Shown here: positions 40,842-50,252 of the stretch, piece by piece
How positions within the stretch are numbered: position 1 is the first letter of the stretch
Layout of the letters: each line of letters starts with the position of its first letter
Origin: Clostridia bacterium
Lineage (GTDB): Bacteria; Bacillota; Clostridia; Christensenellales; Borkfalkiaceae
Assembly: GCA_017462985.1 (NCBI GenBank)
Contig: JAFTQB010000012.1
Span: forward strand, 1 to 62,765
Reading direction: 5' to 3'
DNA: 62,765 nucleotides
The notes under the pieces: generated by a model
Database searches by the model: none
What the model saw: only the letters and a program-made list of their open reading frames with translations
Told to the model about the DNA's origin: nothing
Translations under genes and position numbers: made by a program

Positions 40842-43262
40842 ATGATAACGAAGAAAGATACGATCGTAAAAATACGGTCAAACAATTTAGACGGAAAGGG
40901 AGTTTTGAATATTTGTTCCCAATCCCCGATCAATACGGTAGAGCTGTTTATTTCCGCCCCCGACGGAAAAGAGTTTGCCTTTGTATATCCCGCGAGCGGC
41001 AATTGCTTTGTGGGTACATTTGCGTTGGAAAACGCTTCCCTTTGGAGCGTGAATGAACCGAATTTATACAAATACTGCGTGGAGATAAACGGGGGCGAAG
41101 AAAGCGTTTTCGGCAGTTTCGGTTTCAGAGAGCTGTCTACGAACGGAAAAGAGATCTGTTTAAACGGCACGCCGTTGTTCGTTCGCGGGTATATACGCGG
41201 AACGACGGCGCACGATCATCAAAACAATGCAAAACTTACCTTAGATGAATTTTATCGAAAAAATATTTCTGCGGCGAAAAAATTCGGTTTTAATTTGGTA
41301 CGGTTTCATTCCGTTGTGCCCGATGAAGCATTTTTGCGAGCAGCCGACGAATTAGGGTTATTGGTACATATCGAGCTTCGTCCGCCGCACGATCTTTACA
41401 ACAATCTTGAAGAAATGGTAACGTCGGGTAGCGATATCGTTCCGATCGATTTTTTAAAGGACGTAATCAACCGTCTTTACGAGCATCCGTCCTTGGCAGT
41501 GTATTGTATAGGCAACGAGATCAAAAATTTGACGCGTGGCGGCGAGGAAGTTGCAAAAATCAAACACCTCGTCGATACCCTCGACGGTACGAGGCTGTTC
41601 CTCGACACCTGTGCCTGGGGGGAAAACAATCGTCCGAATATTGATATCGACGTTCAACATATGAGCTATTATTTCCCCTTTGGGAAGAACGAAAAAATGT
41701 ATGAGGACACCGATAATCTTTTGGTGGTAAGTACGGCTTCGAATAAGCCGTTGAAAACGGAATCGGACGGCGTAGCGTTGACGCGCACGCTCTCGTTCCG
41801 CGTGCCCTTGATTGCGCACGAGGTTTGCCATTATACGGCGCTTCGCGATTTCAAAGGCTTAAAAGAAAAGTTTTTGCTCAGCGGTTCGTCGCTTCCTTGG
41901 TGGGTGGATGAAGAGCTGAAAATGATCGAAGCCAAAGGTTATACCGAACGATACGGAGAAATGTATAAGGCGAGCAAAAATTTCCAAAAGGAATGTTGGA
42001 AAACGGCGTACGAGGCGATGCGTACGAGTTGGCTTTTGGGAGGCTTCCATTTCTTGCAATTCGCCGATACCGACGTGTATGAAAATTCTAACGGCGTAGT
42101 AGACTGTTTCGATGATGAAAATTATATCCGTTCGGAAGAATTTTTACGCTTCAACGGGGATCGAGTGCTTGTGGCAAAGCTAGGCCCGCGGTTGTATTTT
42201 GAAGAAGACGAGATCGTCGTGCCCGTTCAATTTTCTAATTTTGGAGAAGATGCTCAAGCGTTTGCCGATTTTTCCTTTGCACTGCTCAAAAAGGACGGTA
42301 CGGAGCTTGTGCGGGCGGAGATGAAGAATATCGACGTTTCCCGCAAAGGGCTGTACGAGATTTGTAAATTGAAAGTGCGTATGCCCAAAGTGGATCGTTC
42401 GGAAGAACTGATTTTTCAAATTCGTTTGGCGGCAAACGGAGAAATTTACGCTCAGAACGAATGGGGAATTTGGGTTTACGAAAAAACGCCTGCGCTTTCC
42501 TATCGCGAATTTTTGTCTTTTGAAAAAGACGGTGTAACGGTTACGGACAATATTGAAAAGGCGTTCAACCGTTTAAGTAAAGGAGAAAAGGTTTGCCTCA
42601 TATATCGTTCTGATTGGACCAGACACGTTGCCGATAAGGCGCAACAGCCACCCATGTACGCGTTCAAAGCCACGTGGAATCGGTTTAAGCCCGTTATTTG
42701 GGATCGCGGTACTAATTACGGCGGGCTTTGCGAATGCGAGATTTTGGGAAAATACGGCTTTGCGGGCGGCAAGTATTATGGGTTTAATTATTCTGCGCTT
42801 TCGGAGGATTGCGATAAAATTATTCTCGATGATTTCCCGATACAACCAAAGGTATTGATTTCGGGCATCGATAAAAGCTGTCGCGATCGTTTCGACGCTT
42901 ACAAGGGTAGCTTTAATTTGCCCGATCTGATGTACGATCGAACGCTTCGGAACTTTGGTTATCTTTTTGAAATGAAGGTAGGCGAGGGAAGCTTGCTTGT
43001 ATGCGGTTTGAATTTGACAAGACTCGATGAAAACGAGCCGTCTACGGTGGGAATGGCGAATACCTTGTTGCGCTATCTCCAAAGCGCGGATTTTGCGCCT
43101 ATCCAAGAGGTTGCGCTCGATACGCTGAAAGCATATTTGCAAGAAAGCGCGCTTCAGCCCGTAAAGGAAAGAATGATGACGCAATTTTGGGAACTCGACG
43201 ATGCGCCTGTGGAAAGCAAGCGCTTTTGGATAGAGTCGCGAGAATATTTATTGAAGGATTAA
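40842..43262 (+). CDS. Glycoside hydrolase family 2-like enzyme
   Basis: This 806-residue protein has a GH2 Ig-like domain first (SLWSVNEPNLYKYCVEINGG, SFGFRELSTNGKEICLNGTP). The TIM barrel follows: GTTAHDHQNNAKLTLDEFYR, FNLVRFHSVVPDE, the acid/base motif VYCIGNEIKN, and a putative nucleophile in LIAHEVCHYTALRD. The usual N-terminal jelly roll is reduced or absent, and the C-terminal ~300 residues are extra beta domains. GH2 enzymes cleave beta-galactosides, beta-mannosides or beta-glucuronides; the linkage here is not readable. There is no signal peptide, so it is cytosolic. No ribosome site precedes the ATG, which follows the upstream TAG in frame. Confidence 0.83.
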   Translation: MITKKDTIVKIRSNNLDGKGVLNICSQSPINTVELFISAPDGKEFAFVYPASGNCFVGTFALENASLWSVNEPNLYKYCVEINGGEESVFGSFGFRELSTNGKEICLNGTPLFVRGYIRGTTAHDHQNNAKLTLDEFYRKNISAAKKFGFNLVRFHSVVPDEAFLRAADELGLLVHIELRPPHDLYNNLEEMVTSGSDIVPIDFLKDVINRLYEHPSLAVYCIGNEIKNLTRGGEEVAKIKHLVDTLDGTRLFLDTCAWGENNRPNIDIDVQHMSYYFPFGKNEKMYEDTDNLLVVSTASNKPLKTESDGVALTRTLSFRVPLIAHEVCHYTALRDFKGLKEKFLLSGSSLPWWVDEELKMIEAKGYTERYGEMYKASKNFQKECWKTAYEAMRTSWLLGGFHFLQFADTDVYENSNGVVDCFDDENYIRSEEFLRFNGDRVLVAKLGPRLYFEEDEIVVPVQFSNFGEDAQAFADFSFALLKKDGTELVRAEMKNIDVSRKGLYEICKLKVRMPKVDRSEELIFQIRLAANGEIYAQNEWGIWVYEKTPALSYREFLSFEKDGVTVTDNIEKAFNRLSKGEKVCLIYRSDWTRHVADKAQQPPMYAFKATWNRFKPVIWDRGTNYGGLCECEILGKYGFAGGKYYGFNYSALSEDCDKIILDDFPIQPKVLISGIDKSCRDRFDAYKGSFNLPDLMYDRTLRNFGYLFEMKVGEGSLLVCGLNLTRLDENEPSTVGMANTLLRYLQSADFAPIQEVALDTLKAYLQESALQPVKERMMTQFWELDDAPVESKRFWIESREYLLKD

Positions 43263-43272
43263 AAATAGCATT

Positions 43273-44550
43273 ATGAAAAAAATTAAATTAGTATTTTGCG
43301 GAAGCGGGAAGCGTGCAAACGGAACGGCGGAAGCGATTGCTCCCATTCCAGATTATGAAGTGATCGGCGTATGCGATCCGTATCTTGATAAGGCGGAGGC
43401 GCTTGCAGATCGTTTGGAAAAGGAACGCGGGCTGCGCCCTGCGGTATATACCGACCATATCAAAATGTTAGACGAATTGAAGCCTGACGCAGCGTTGGTA
43501 GTGGCGAATTGGGAAGCGCACGTCCGTGTTGCGATCGACGCGATGAAGCGCCGTATTGCCGTTGCGATGGAAGTGGGCGGCGCGTACGAGCTTGAGGAAT
43601 GTTTCGAGTTGGTAGAAGTATACGAAGAAACGAAAACACCGTTTTTCTTCCTTGAAAACTGTTGCTTTAACAAAGACGAACTGTTGGCGACGGCGCTCGT
43701 GCGGAACGGGCTGTTCGGCGAGATCGTCTATTGCCACGGTATTTACGGACACGATCTTCGAAACGAGGTTTCCTATGGCGATATTACCCGCCATTACCGT
43801 TTGCGTAATTATATGCACCGCTGCGCGGAAAACTATCCCACGCACGAGCTAGGCCCGATTGCAAAGATGATCGGGATCAATCGCGGGAACAGAATGGTTT
43901 CGCTTTCTGCGTTTGCTTCCAAGGCGAGAGGACTTCACGAGTACGTGCAAAATAAACCGGAGCTTGCGTATTTAAAGAACGTGGAATTTAAGCAAGCGGA
44001 TATTGTGCAAACGATGATCACTTGTGAAAACGGCGAGCTGATCAATATTTGTTTGGATACGACTCTGCCCCGTTATTACGATCGTGAATTTACCGTGCGC
44101 GGTACGAAAGGAATGTATAGCCAAATGAACAATATGGTATTCCTTGACGACGGCACTTACGATACGAAAGGGGATCGAATCGTGATCGACGGCAAACGGA
44201 GCGAAACACCCTATCAATCAGCGGCGGCAAGCGAATGGTTTTTAAATAGCGCGAAAAAGTACGAGGAACAATATCTTCCGCTGATCTGGAAAGGGGTTAC
44301 GCAAGATATTTTAATGCAGGGGCACGGCGGCATGGACTACTTCGAGTTTTTGTGTTTTGCCGATTGTTTAAAAAACGGCAAGGAAATGCCGATCGACGTT
44401 TACGACGCTGCGGCGTGGATGTGTATAACGTGTTTGAGCGAACAATCGATCAAAAATGGCGGCGCACCCGTGGAAATTCCCGATTTTACAAAGGGTAAAT
44501 ATAAAAACAGACCGATCCTTGACGTAGTGGAGATTCCGATTATCAAATAA
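43273..44550 (+). CDS. Gfo/Idh/MocA-type oxidoreductase, GH109-like
   Basis: This 425-residue protein has a Rossmann start KKIKLVFCGSGKRANGTAEA and the C-terminal Gfo/Idh alpha/beta domain. The segments FLENCCFNKDELLATALVRN, YGHDLRNEV and NYPTHELGPIAKMIGINRGN match NAD-dependent GH109 alpha-N-acetylgalactosaminidases. These use an oxidation-elimination mechanism. A GalNAc-removing role in host glycan use is therefore plausible but unproven. It is cytosolic. AAGGA lies upstream at a rather long distance; the gene is 10 bases from the GH2 stop. Confidence 0.82.
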   Translation: MKKIKLVFCGSGKRANGTAEAIAPIPDYEVIGVCDPYLDKAEALADRLEKERGLRPAVYTDHIKMLDELKPDAALVVANWEAHVRVAIDAMKRRIAVAMEVGGAYELEECFELVEVYEETKTPFFFLENCCFNKDELLATALVRNGLFGEIVYCHGIYGHDLRNEVSYGDITRHYRLRNYMHRCAENYPTHELGPIAKMIGINRGNRMVSLSAFASKARGLHEYVQNKPELAYLKNVEFKQADIVQTMITCENGELINICLDTTLPRYYDREFTVRGTKGMYSQMNNMVFLDDGTYDTKGDRIVIDGKRSETPYQSAAASEWFLNSAKKYEEQYLPLIWKGVTQDILMQGHGGMDYFEFLCFADCLKNGKEMPIDVYDAAAWMCITCLSEQSIKNGGAPVEIPDFTKGKYKNRPILDVVEIPIIK

Positions 44551-44563
44551 AAGGAGCGAAAAA

Positions 44564-46168
44564 ATGCTTTCACTGTTAAGATGTCCCGATCAAGTATGCG
44601 GCGCGACGGAACGCACTTGTTTTCGATTTGAAGAATACGGGTTGAACGAAGTAAACTACCGCTACGAATATTCGAAGCAAGGAGCGAAAGTGATCGTGTT
44701 TCCAAGTGGCAGTCCTATAAAATATTTAAAATTGCGGTTTCGCGGCGATCTTTCCGCCGTAGAAAAGGTGTACGGCGACCAATGGGAACGCGCAGGCGAG
44801 CCTTCCTTTTTGGAATGGACTTCCGTGCGCGCAGGCCGCGTTTTGCCGTGGTTTTGCTATCTTATCGAAAACGGAAAAACGGCTTGTTACGGCGTAAAAA
44901 CGGGCGCGGACTGTTTTGCGTTTTTTCAGGTGGATACGGGCGGGATCACGCTGTTTTTAAATCTTTGTAACGGCGTGAACGGAACCGATCTTCAACAGCC
45001 GCTTGTTGCGTGCGAGGTGGTGGAACTTCTGGGCGAAGAAGGAGAAACGCCTTACGCCGTCGCCGCGCGTTTTTCAAAAAAAATGTGCGACGCGCCCGTG
45101 TTGCCCAAAGAGCCGATTTTCGGCGTGAACAACTGGTATTGGGCATACGGCGATGTTTCTTTTGAAAGCGTGATGAAAGAAACGGACGAGCTTTTAAAGC
45201 TGACGAAAGGCTGTGAACATAAGCCGTATATGATCGTTGACGACGGTTGGCAAAAACGGCGTATCCCTGGCGCGGGGAATTATATCGGCGGCGAATGGGA
45301 AGCGAACGAGAAATTCGGCGATATGCGAAAAACTGCTGCGGCGATCCACGAAAAGGGCGCGAAAGCAGGGCTTTGGTTTCGGCCATTGTTAACGAGGGAA
45401 GAAGTTCCGCAAGAGGCGAAATTAGCAGAGGAAAGCGGAGGGATCGTCCTTGATCCTTCGCATCCGTTTACGTTGGAAAAAGCGTATGCCGACGCAAAAA
45501 AGTTGGCGGATTGGGGTTTTGATCTTTTAAAGCACGATTTTACAACGATCGACGCCACAGGGTTTCCCGTGCTTTGCGCCGATAAAAACGGTGCGGAAAT
45601 GACGGCAAAAACGCGTAGTTTTTATGATAAAACGAAAACGACGGCGACCATTTTGAAAAATCTGTATCGCGCCATTCAACGCGGCGCGGGCGAAAAGGAC
45701 GTAATCGGCTGCAATGCGGTGGGGCATTTGATGGCGGGAATTCATTCCGTTTACCGTATCGGACACGACGTGAGCGGCCGTTCGTTTGAATGGACGAGGC
45801 GAAACGGAATCAATTGCGTTATGCGCTTGCCGCTCAACAACGCCTTTTATAATGCAGATCCCGATTGCGCGGCGTTTACGGATATGGTGTCTGCCGACGC
45901 CAATTTGGATTTCTTGGAAATGTGCGCTTTAACGGGAATGACGACTCTCGCTTCGATCGCGCCTGACGTTTTGACGGAAGAGCAAAGGAATCGTATCAAC
46001 GAAATTTTCCGCTTGGCGGACTGCGGAAAAGGCGATTATCAAATCGCTGATTACGATAAAAACGCCAACCCGGAACGGTTTGTTTCTAAAGACGGAAAAA
46101 CGTTAAAAACGTTTGATTGGAATGAAGTGTATAACGGTTCGCGGATTGTTCTTGCTTGGATGGAATAA
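44564..46168 (+). CDS. GH36/melibiase-type alpha-galactosidase-like enzyme
   Basis: This 534-residue protein has the (beta/alpha)8 barrel of clan GH-D: EPIFGVNNWYWAYGDV, PYMIVDDGWQKRR, then KAGLWFRPLL. The nucleophile motif is FDLLKHDFTT (KxDF), and the acid/base Asp lies in VYRIGHDVSGRS. It would hydrolyse alpha-galactosides or alpha-N-acetylgalactosaminides inside the cell. AAGGAG precedes the ATG. It is the last gene before the operon terminator at 46195. With GH2 and GH109 it forms a terminal-Gal/GalNAc trimming set. Confidence 0.87.
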   Translation: MLSLLRCPDQVCGATERTCFRFEEYGLNEVNYRYEYSKQGAKVIVFPSGSPIKYLKLRFRGDLSAVEKVYGDQWERAGEPSFLEWTSVRAGRVLPWFCYLIENGKTACYGVKTGADCFAFFQVDTGGITLFLNLCNGVNGTDLQQPLVACEVVELLGEEGETPYAVAARFSKKMCDAPVLPKEPIFGVNNWYWAYGDVSFESVMKETDELLKLTKGCEHKPYMIVDDGWQKRRIPGAGNYIGGEWEANEKFGDMRKTAAAIHEKGAKAGLWFRPLLTREEVPQEAKLAEESGGIVLDPSHPFTLEKAYADAKKLADWGFDLLKHDFTTIDATGFPVLCADKNGAEMTAKTRSFYDKTKTTATILKNLYRAIQRGAGEKDVIGCNAVGHLMAGIHSVYRIGHDVSGRSFEWTRRNGINCVMRLPLNNAFYNADPDCAAFTDMVSADANLDFLEMCALTGMTTLASIAPDVLTEEQRNRINEIFRLADCGKGDYQIADYDKNANPERFVSKDGKTLKTFDWNEVYNGSRIVLAWME

Positions 46169-46194
46169 CGAAAAACGAAGTTTATTAAAGTATC

Positions 46195-46222
46195 AAAAAA
46201 CACCCCTAGAGGGTGTTTTTTG
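46195..46222 (+). terminator. Terminator of the glycan operon
   Basis: AAAAAACACCC / GGGTGTTTTTT with a CTAGA loop, 26 bases after the last gene. Confidence 0.9.
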
Positions 46223-46231
46223 GTGATTTGC

Positions 46232-46260
46232 TTGACTTATCATTGCGGCAATGTTATACT
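46232..46260 (+). promoter_or_regulatory. Promoter of the metallophosphoesterase gene
   Basis: TTGACT, 17 bases and TATACT. Confidence 0.8.
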
Positions 46261-46290
46261 GAAATAAAATATGTGGAAGAAATAAACGAG

Positions 46291-47274
46291 ATGAAAAAGA
46301 CTAAAACTTTAAAAATTTTTATTTTCAGCTTTCTTGCGGCGATATTGTTATCGCTCGTTACGATCACTTATTTCGTGTTGCCGTTTTGGGTGTCGCAACC
46401 CGCCAAGGCTTCGTCTATCACCGCCCAAAAGCGCGAAAATCTTCTCGTTTCTTCCGCGAACGAGATCAAAATTTTACAGCTCACCGATTTGCACGTCAAC
46501 GGCGCTTTCGATCTGCCGCTCGTCTATTCGACGATCAAAAAAGCGATCAACGCCGCGCAGCCTGATTTAATCGTCGTTACGGGCGATTTATTCAGTAGAG
46601 GTTGCAGAGAATCCGACGTGAGTGATTTTTTTGATTTTATGAAAAAATTCGAGTTGCCTTGGGCGAGCGTTTTGGGCAATCACGACGACGAAACGCCGTA
46701 TTCTCTTGCCGCGTTGAGCGCAAAATTGGAAGAAGCGGATTATTCCCTGTTTCAAACGGGAAACTTGACCGATTTATACGGGAATTACGATTATTTGTTG
46801 CAGTTTGCGGACGGTAACGTATTTCATTTGATTTTTATGGATTCACGGATCGACGGGTTCACGGAAGAAAGCGTGGCGTTTTACGAACGCGTCGTTGGGG
46901 AAAAAGCAACCTTGAACGGCGGCAGTCCGTTGAATAATTTCTTGTTTTATCATATTCCTTTGCCCGAACAAAACCTCGCCGTAGCGGCATATGAAGCGGA
47001 CGCGAGCATTGGCGTAGGAAAAATCGGGGAAACGCCTTGCGTGCAGTCCGGCGAGGTTAATTTTTTTGAAAAAGTGTTGGAATGGAACGCGACGAAAGCG
47101 ATGATCTACGGGCACGATCACGTGAACAATACGATCATTCGTTATCGCGGCGTGGATTTTTGCTACGGAACGAAAACGGGTCCTTCCTCTTACGAAGATA
47201 TCACCCGTATGGGCGGGAACGTCTACCGTTTGCGCTCGGACGGAACTTATACGGCGGAAATCCTCACCGTTTAA
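46291..47274 (+). CDS. Membrane-anchored calcineurin-like metallophosphoesterase
   Basis: This 327-residue protein has an N-terminal membrane helix (LKIFIFSFLAAILLSLVTIT) and a metallophosphoesterase domain with all signature blocks: LQLTDLHVNG (DxH), VVTGDLFSR (GD), VLGNHDDET (GNHD), a histidine in FYHIPLPEQ and IYGHDHVNN (GHDH). It likely hydrolyses phosphodiesters or phosphomonoesters at the outer face of the membrane. The start at 46291 was chosen for the signal anchor; an earlier ATG gives an unlikely extension. It has its own promoter and is monocistronic. Substrate unknown. Confidence 0.88.
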   Translation: MKKTKTLKIFIFSFLAAILLSLVTITYFVLPFWVSQPAKASSITAQKRENLLVSSANEIKILQLTDLHVNGAFDLPLVYSTIKKAINAAQPDLIVVTGDLFSRGCRESDVSDFFDFMKKFELPWASVLGNHDDETPYSLAALSAKLEEADYSLFQTGNLTDLYGNYDYLLQFADGNVFHLIFMDSRIDGFTEESVAFYERVVGEKATLNGGSPLNNFLFYHIPLPEQNLAVAAYEADASIGVGKIGETPCVQSGEVNFFEKVLEWNATKAMIYGHDHVNNTIIRYRGVDFCYGTKTGPSSYEDITRMGGNVYRLRSDGTYTAEILTV

Positions 47275-47306
47275 AAAAAGCAGGTTGACAAAGTTTTGTT
47301 ATTTCC

Positions 47307-47335
47307 TTGACTTTCAAAAAGTAGAATGATATACT
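47307..47335 (+). promoter_or_regulatory. Promoter of the 47368 lipoprotein gene
   Basis: TTGACT, 17 bases and TATACT, the same design as at 46232. Confidence 0.8.
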
Positions 47336-47367
47336 GAAATCAGGAAAATATATATAAGGAGTTTTTT

Positions 47368-49347
47368 ATGAAAAATTTCAAAAAATTTACGGCGATTGCG
47401 TTGCTTTGTACGATGCTTGTACCCATTGCGGCGTGCGATAATTCAAGCAACGACCCGATCAACGGAACAGGCGAGGCTACGGCGAATACCGTTTCCGCTT
47501 CCTTGCTCGATGGGAAAGTTGCCAATTTGATGTCTGCCGAAGGGATCGGTATTCAAGATAAAAACGCCGAGGCGTTGCAATCTTCCACGGCACAGGCTTC
47601 TTTGCGCACGATCATGGCAAGCGCGGACGGGGAAACAACGATGAGCCAAGCGAAAAACGAGCTTGTTAAGCAAACGGACGCGGGCGTAGAAGACGTTAGA
47701 TTCCACGACGGAAGCAAGGGCGGTTATCGCGATTGGAACAAGCGGTTTTCCGAGCATCATCATGGCGGCAACAAATGCCCCAAGGACGATTGCGACGAAC
47801 GCTCGGACGAGATTGTGCAAGAGGAACAAACGCAAAATATCCCCACGATCGTATCGCTTGACGCGCGCGTGAATAAGCTGTATAATGCGGGCGATTTCAC
47901 CTTCGTTTGCGTGAGCGCGGCGGTGCAGGGCGAAGCGAAAGTGTTGACGCGGATCCAAAAATTACATGAGAATCCCCTTTGGGCGTACGCGCAATGGGGC
48001 GTATGGATGAATACGGAAGAGCATTATAGGGATAAAGAAGATAAGGGAAGCATTTCGATCAGCTATATGACGGTGAAATCGGGCGATAAAAAGGGTACGA
48101 TTTTGGTGAAGCGTTCGGAAGCGGAAACGGGATACCATACCGCGAATTATTGGAACGACGATTTTAACCAAAGCTATCTCATCGACAATGCGACGGGTAA
48201 GACTTATTCTTTAAGCCAATTCCCGCAAATTTATTCGGTGAAGCACGGCGTGCTTCAAGTTGCGAACGTGCAGGAAACGGGCGGCACGGTTGCCTGTACA
48301 TGGGATTTTTACAAACCGTCCGTGGACGAAAACGGCGAGCTTGCGTTGACGAAGCTGGAAATTCCACAGGAAGCGAAAGAAAATTACGAGCTTGGTCGAC
48401 CGCTCATCGATAAACACGGCAATATCGTATTTTTATCGCATAGGAGCTATGCGGATGCGGACGAGTACGGTGAAAAGAAGATCGACGGCTATAATTATAT
48501 CTTTTCCGGTTATAGCCAAGAAGTATACGATCGCTTGTCAAACGATCGTTCTTCGCTTTGGTCGCAGCGTAAGCCTTCCAGTTATTTGACTGCGAACCGT
48601 TATCAGCTGGGTTCGGACGGGCAAATTTACCGCTTCGATTACCGCGGCGATATGAATAATATTCCCGTGCAGGTCTTGGGGGAAAACGCTACTTGGCAAG
48701 CCGTTCCCGCCGATACCGACGTTGATTTCACTTCGATCAACGGTTGGGTGGCGGATATTACGGTGAACGCGTCGCGAATGCAATGGTTGATCGTAACGCG
48801 AATCGCAAACGGAACGTCGTTCTTTGCAAACGCCGCGCTCGGCAGCGATCTGCCGTTCACCATGAATACGGACGTTCAGAGTTACGGGGAGCAGGAGAAT
48901 ACCGAATTCGGTTGGAGCGGCTTTATCGGCGTTGCCGCCTTGCCCACCGCAGGCGGGCTTGATGCGGAGATGAAAGAGTTTATGGATAAAGTACACAACT
49001 CTCAGATCATCAAAAGCGGCGATATCGTTTACCGCGTCGGCTCTACGGCGTTTGCGTATATGGATAGGAGCGAAAATCAGCTTGTGATTTGGGATCGTTT
49101 GAGCGGTACAAAACAGTCGATCGCCGTAGGAGGAACTCCGTTTCTGCAAGGCAGATATTTGTTGTTTACGGAGGAAAAGGGTTATCGTGAAACCTGCTTC
49201 CAAGCGAACACGGCGAACGGCACTTATTATATCGGCTATACGGAAGAAGACCCGACGAAGGAATGGTCGGAATATTCCACGGCGCCGATTGAAAAAACGC
49301 TCGTGTTGGACGCGTACTACGAATTATTGAGAGAGAAAACTGCATAA
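47368..49347 (+). CDS. Lipoprotein of unknown function (659 residues)
   Basis: AAGGAG precedes a lipoprotein signal peptide (LLCTMLVPIAACDN). I recognise no family. The N-terminal ~140 residues are low-complexity with a His/Cys patch (SEHHHGGNKCPKDDCDE, about residues 129-145) that could bind a metal. The C-terminal ~500 residues have alternating strand patterns with repeated GxIYRFDYRG, GDIVYRVG and GNIVFLSH-like units, suggesting a beta-propeller-like fold. It has its own promoter and terminator, so it is monocistronic and not part of the glycan operon. Confidence 0.7.
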   Translation: MKNFKKFTAIALLCTMLVPIAACDNSSNDPINGTGEATANTVSASLLDGKVANLMSAEGIGIQDKNAEALQSSTAQASLRTIMASADGETTMSQAKNELVKQTDAGVEDVRFHDGSKGGYRDWNKRFSEHHHGGNKCPKDDCDERSDEIVQEEQTQNIPTIVSLDARVNKLYNAGDFTFVCVSAAVQGEAKVLTRIQKLHENPLWAYAQWGVWMNTEEHYRDKEDKGSISISYMTVKSGDKKGTILVKRSEAETGYHTANYWNDDFNQSYLIDNATGKTYSLSQFPQIYSVKHGVLQVANVQETGGTVACTWDFYKPSVDENGELALTKLEIPQEAKENYELGRPLIDKHGNIVFLSHRSYADADEYGEKKIDGYNYIFSGYSQEVYDRLSNDRSSLWSQRKPSSYLTANRYQLGSDGQIYRFDYRGDMNNIPVQVLGENATWQAVPADTDVDFTSINGWVADITVNASRMQWLIVTRIANGTSFFANAALGSDLPFTMNTDVQSYGEQENTEFGWSGFIGVAALPTAGGLDAEMKEFMDKVHNSQIIKSGDIVYRVGSTAFAYMDRSENQLVIWDRLSGTKQSIAVGGTPFLQGRYLLFTEEKGYRETCFQANTANGTYYIGYTEEDPTKEWSEYSTAPIEKTLVLDAYYELLREKTA

Positions 49348-49353
49348 CGAATC

Positions 49354-49384
49354 AACGAGAGCCTTTCGCGGCTCTCGTTTTTAT
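49354..49384 (+). terminator. Terminator of the 47368 gene
   Basis: ACGAGAGCC / GGCTCTCGT hairpin followed by TTTTAT. Confidence 0.9.
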
Positions 49385-49508
49385 AATGCCGTATCATTTT
49401 CCGCAACGCCGCCCAATGGCGGCAATTCACTGAAGCAGATGCGAAAATTCACGCTTGCATAGCAAGCAATTCACTCTTAAAGCCGCCGCGCGTGCCCTGT
49501 TGATTTCC

Positions 49509-49537
49509 TTGACAGTGAAAGTAAAAGATGATAAAAT
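49509..49537 (+). promoter_or_regulatory. Promoter of the TRIC-family gene
   Basis: A perfect TTGACA, 17 bases and TAAAAT. Confidence 0.8.
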
Positions 49538-49576
49538 AGAGGGCGAAAAACGACTGGGAAAGGCAGAAAAAACCAA

Positions 49577-50230
49577 ATGATACAGGAAATTATTTTGTTG
49601 ATATTGGAAATCATCGGTACGATCGCGTTCGCCGTATCGGGCGCGTTCGTTGCGATCAAAGCGAAGCTGGATATTTTCGGCGTCGTGTTCGTCGGCTGTA
49701 TCACCGCCGTCGGCGGCGGGATCACACGCGATCTTTTGATCGGCGTTACGCCGCCCGCGATTTTTTCCAATCTCTATATTCTGCTCGTTGCCGTGCTGAC
49801 CTCTGCCGCCGTGTTTATTATTGCGTATATTCACCGCCGTAAATTCGACGCGCTTCGGGAAAAGATCGAGCACGTGAACAATTTTTTCGACGCGCTCGGT
49901 TTGGCGGCGTTTTCCGTTATGGGCACGGAGATCGCGTTTGTGAACGGACTTGCGGATAATGCGGTTTTATCCATTTTATTAGGGCTGTTGACGGGCGTTG
50001 GCGGCGGCGTTTTTCGGGATATCCTCACGGATGCCACGCCGTATATTTTCAAAAAGCACGTTTACGCGCTCGCGTCCATCGGCGGCGCGGCGCTCTATTA
50101 CGGATTACGGCTGTGCGTGGAAGGCACTTTGATCGCTTCGATTGCGGCGATGCTGTTGATCATTTTGGTGAGAATGTTGGCGGCGAAATACCGTTGGAGC
50201 TTACCCAAAGTACATTTAGACGACGAATAA
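49577..50230 (+). CDS. TRIC-type (UPF0126) cation channel family membrane protein
   Basis: This 217-residue protein has about seven helices built from two related halves. Each half carries a glycine-rich pore motif: TAVGGGITRDLLIGVTPP and GVGGGVFRDILTDATPYIFK. This is the signature of the bacterial YadS/YvgT family, which is related to animal TRIC channels. The role in bacteria is an inner-membrane cation channel, not well defined. A weak AAAGG ribosome site is present. It has its own promoter and no partner genes. Confidence 0.88.
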   Translation: MIQEIILLILEIIGTIAFAVSGAFVAIKAKLDIFGVVFVGCITAVGGGITRDLLIGVTPPAIFSNLYILLVAVLTSAAVFIIAYIHRRKFDALREKIEHVNNFFDALGLAAFSVMGTEIAFVNGLADNAVLSILLGLLTGVGGGVFRDILTDATPYIFKKHVYALASIGGAALYYGLRLCVEGTLIASIAAMLLIILVRMLAAKYRWSLPKVHLDDE

Positions 50231-50252
50231 TCAAAAATTTTTCATCGGGGTC

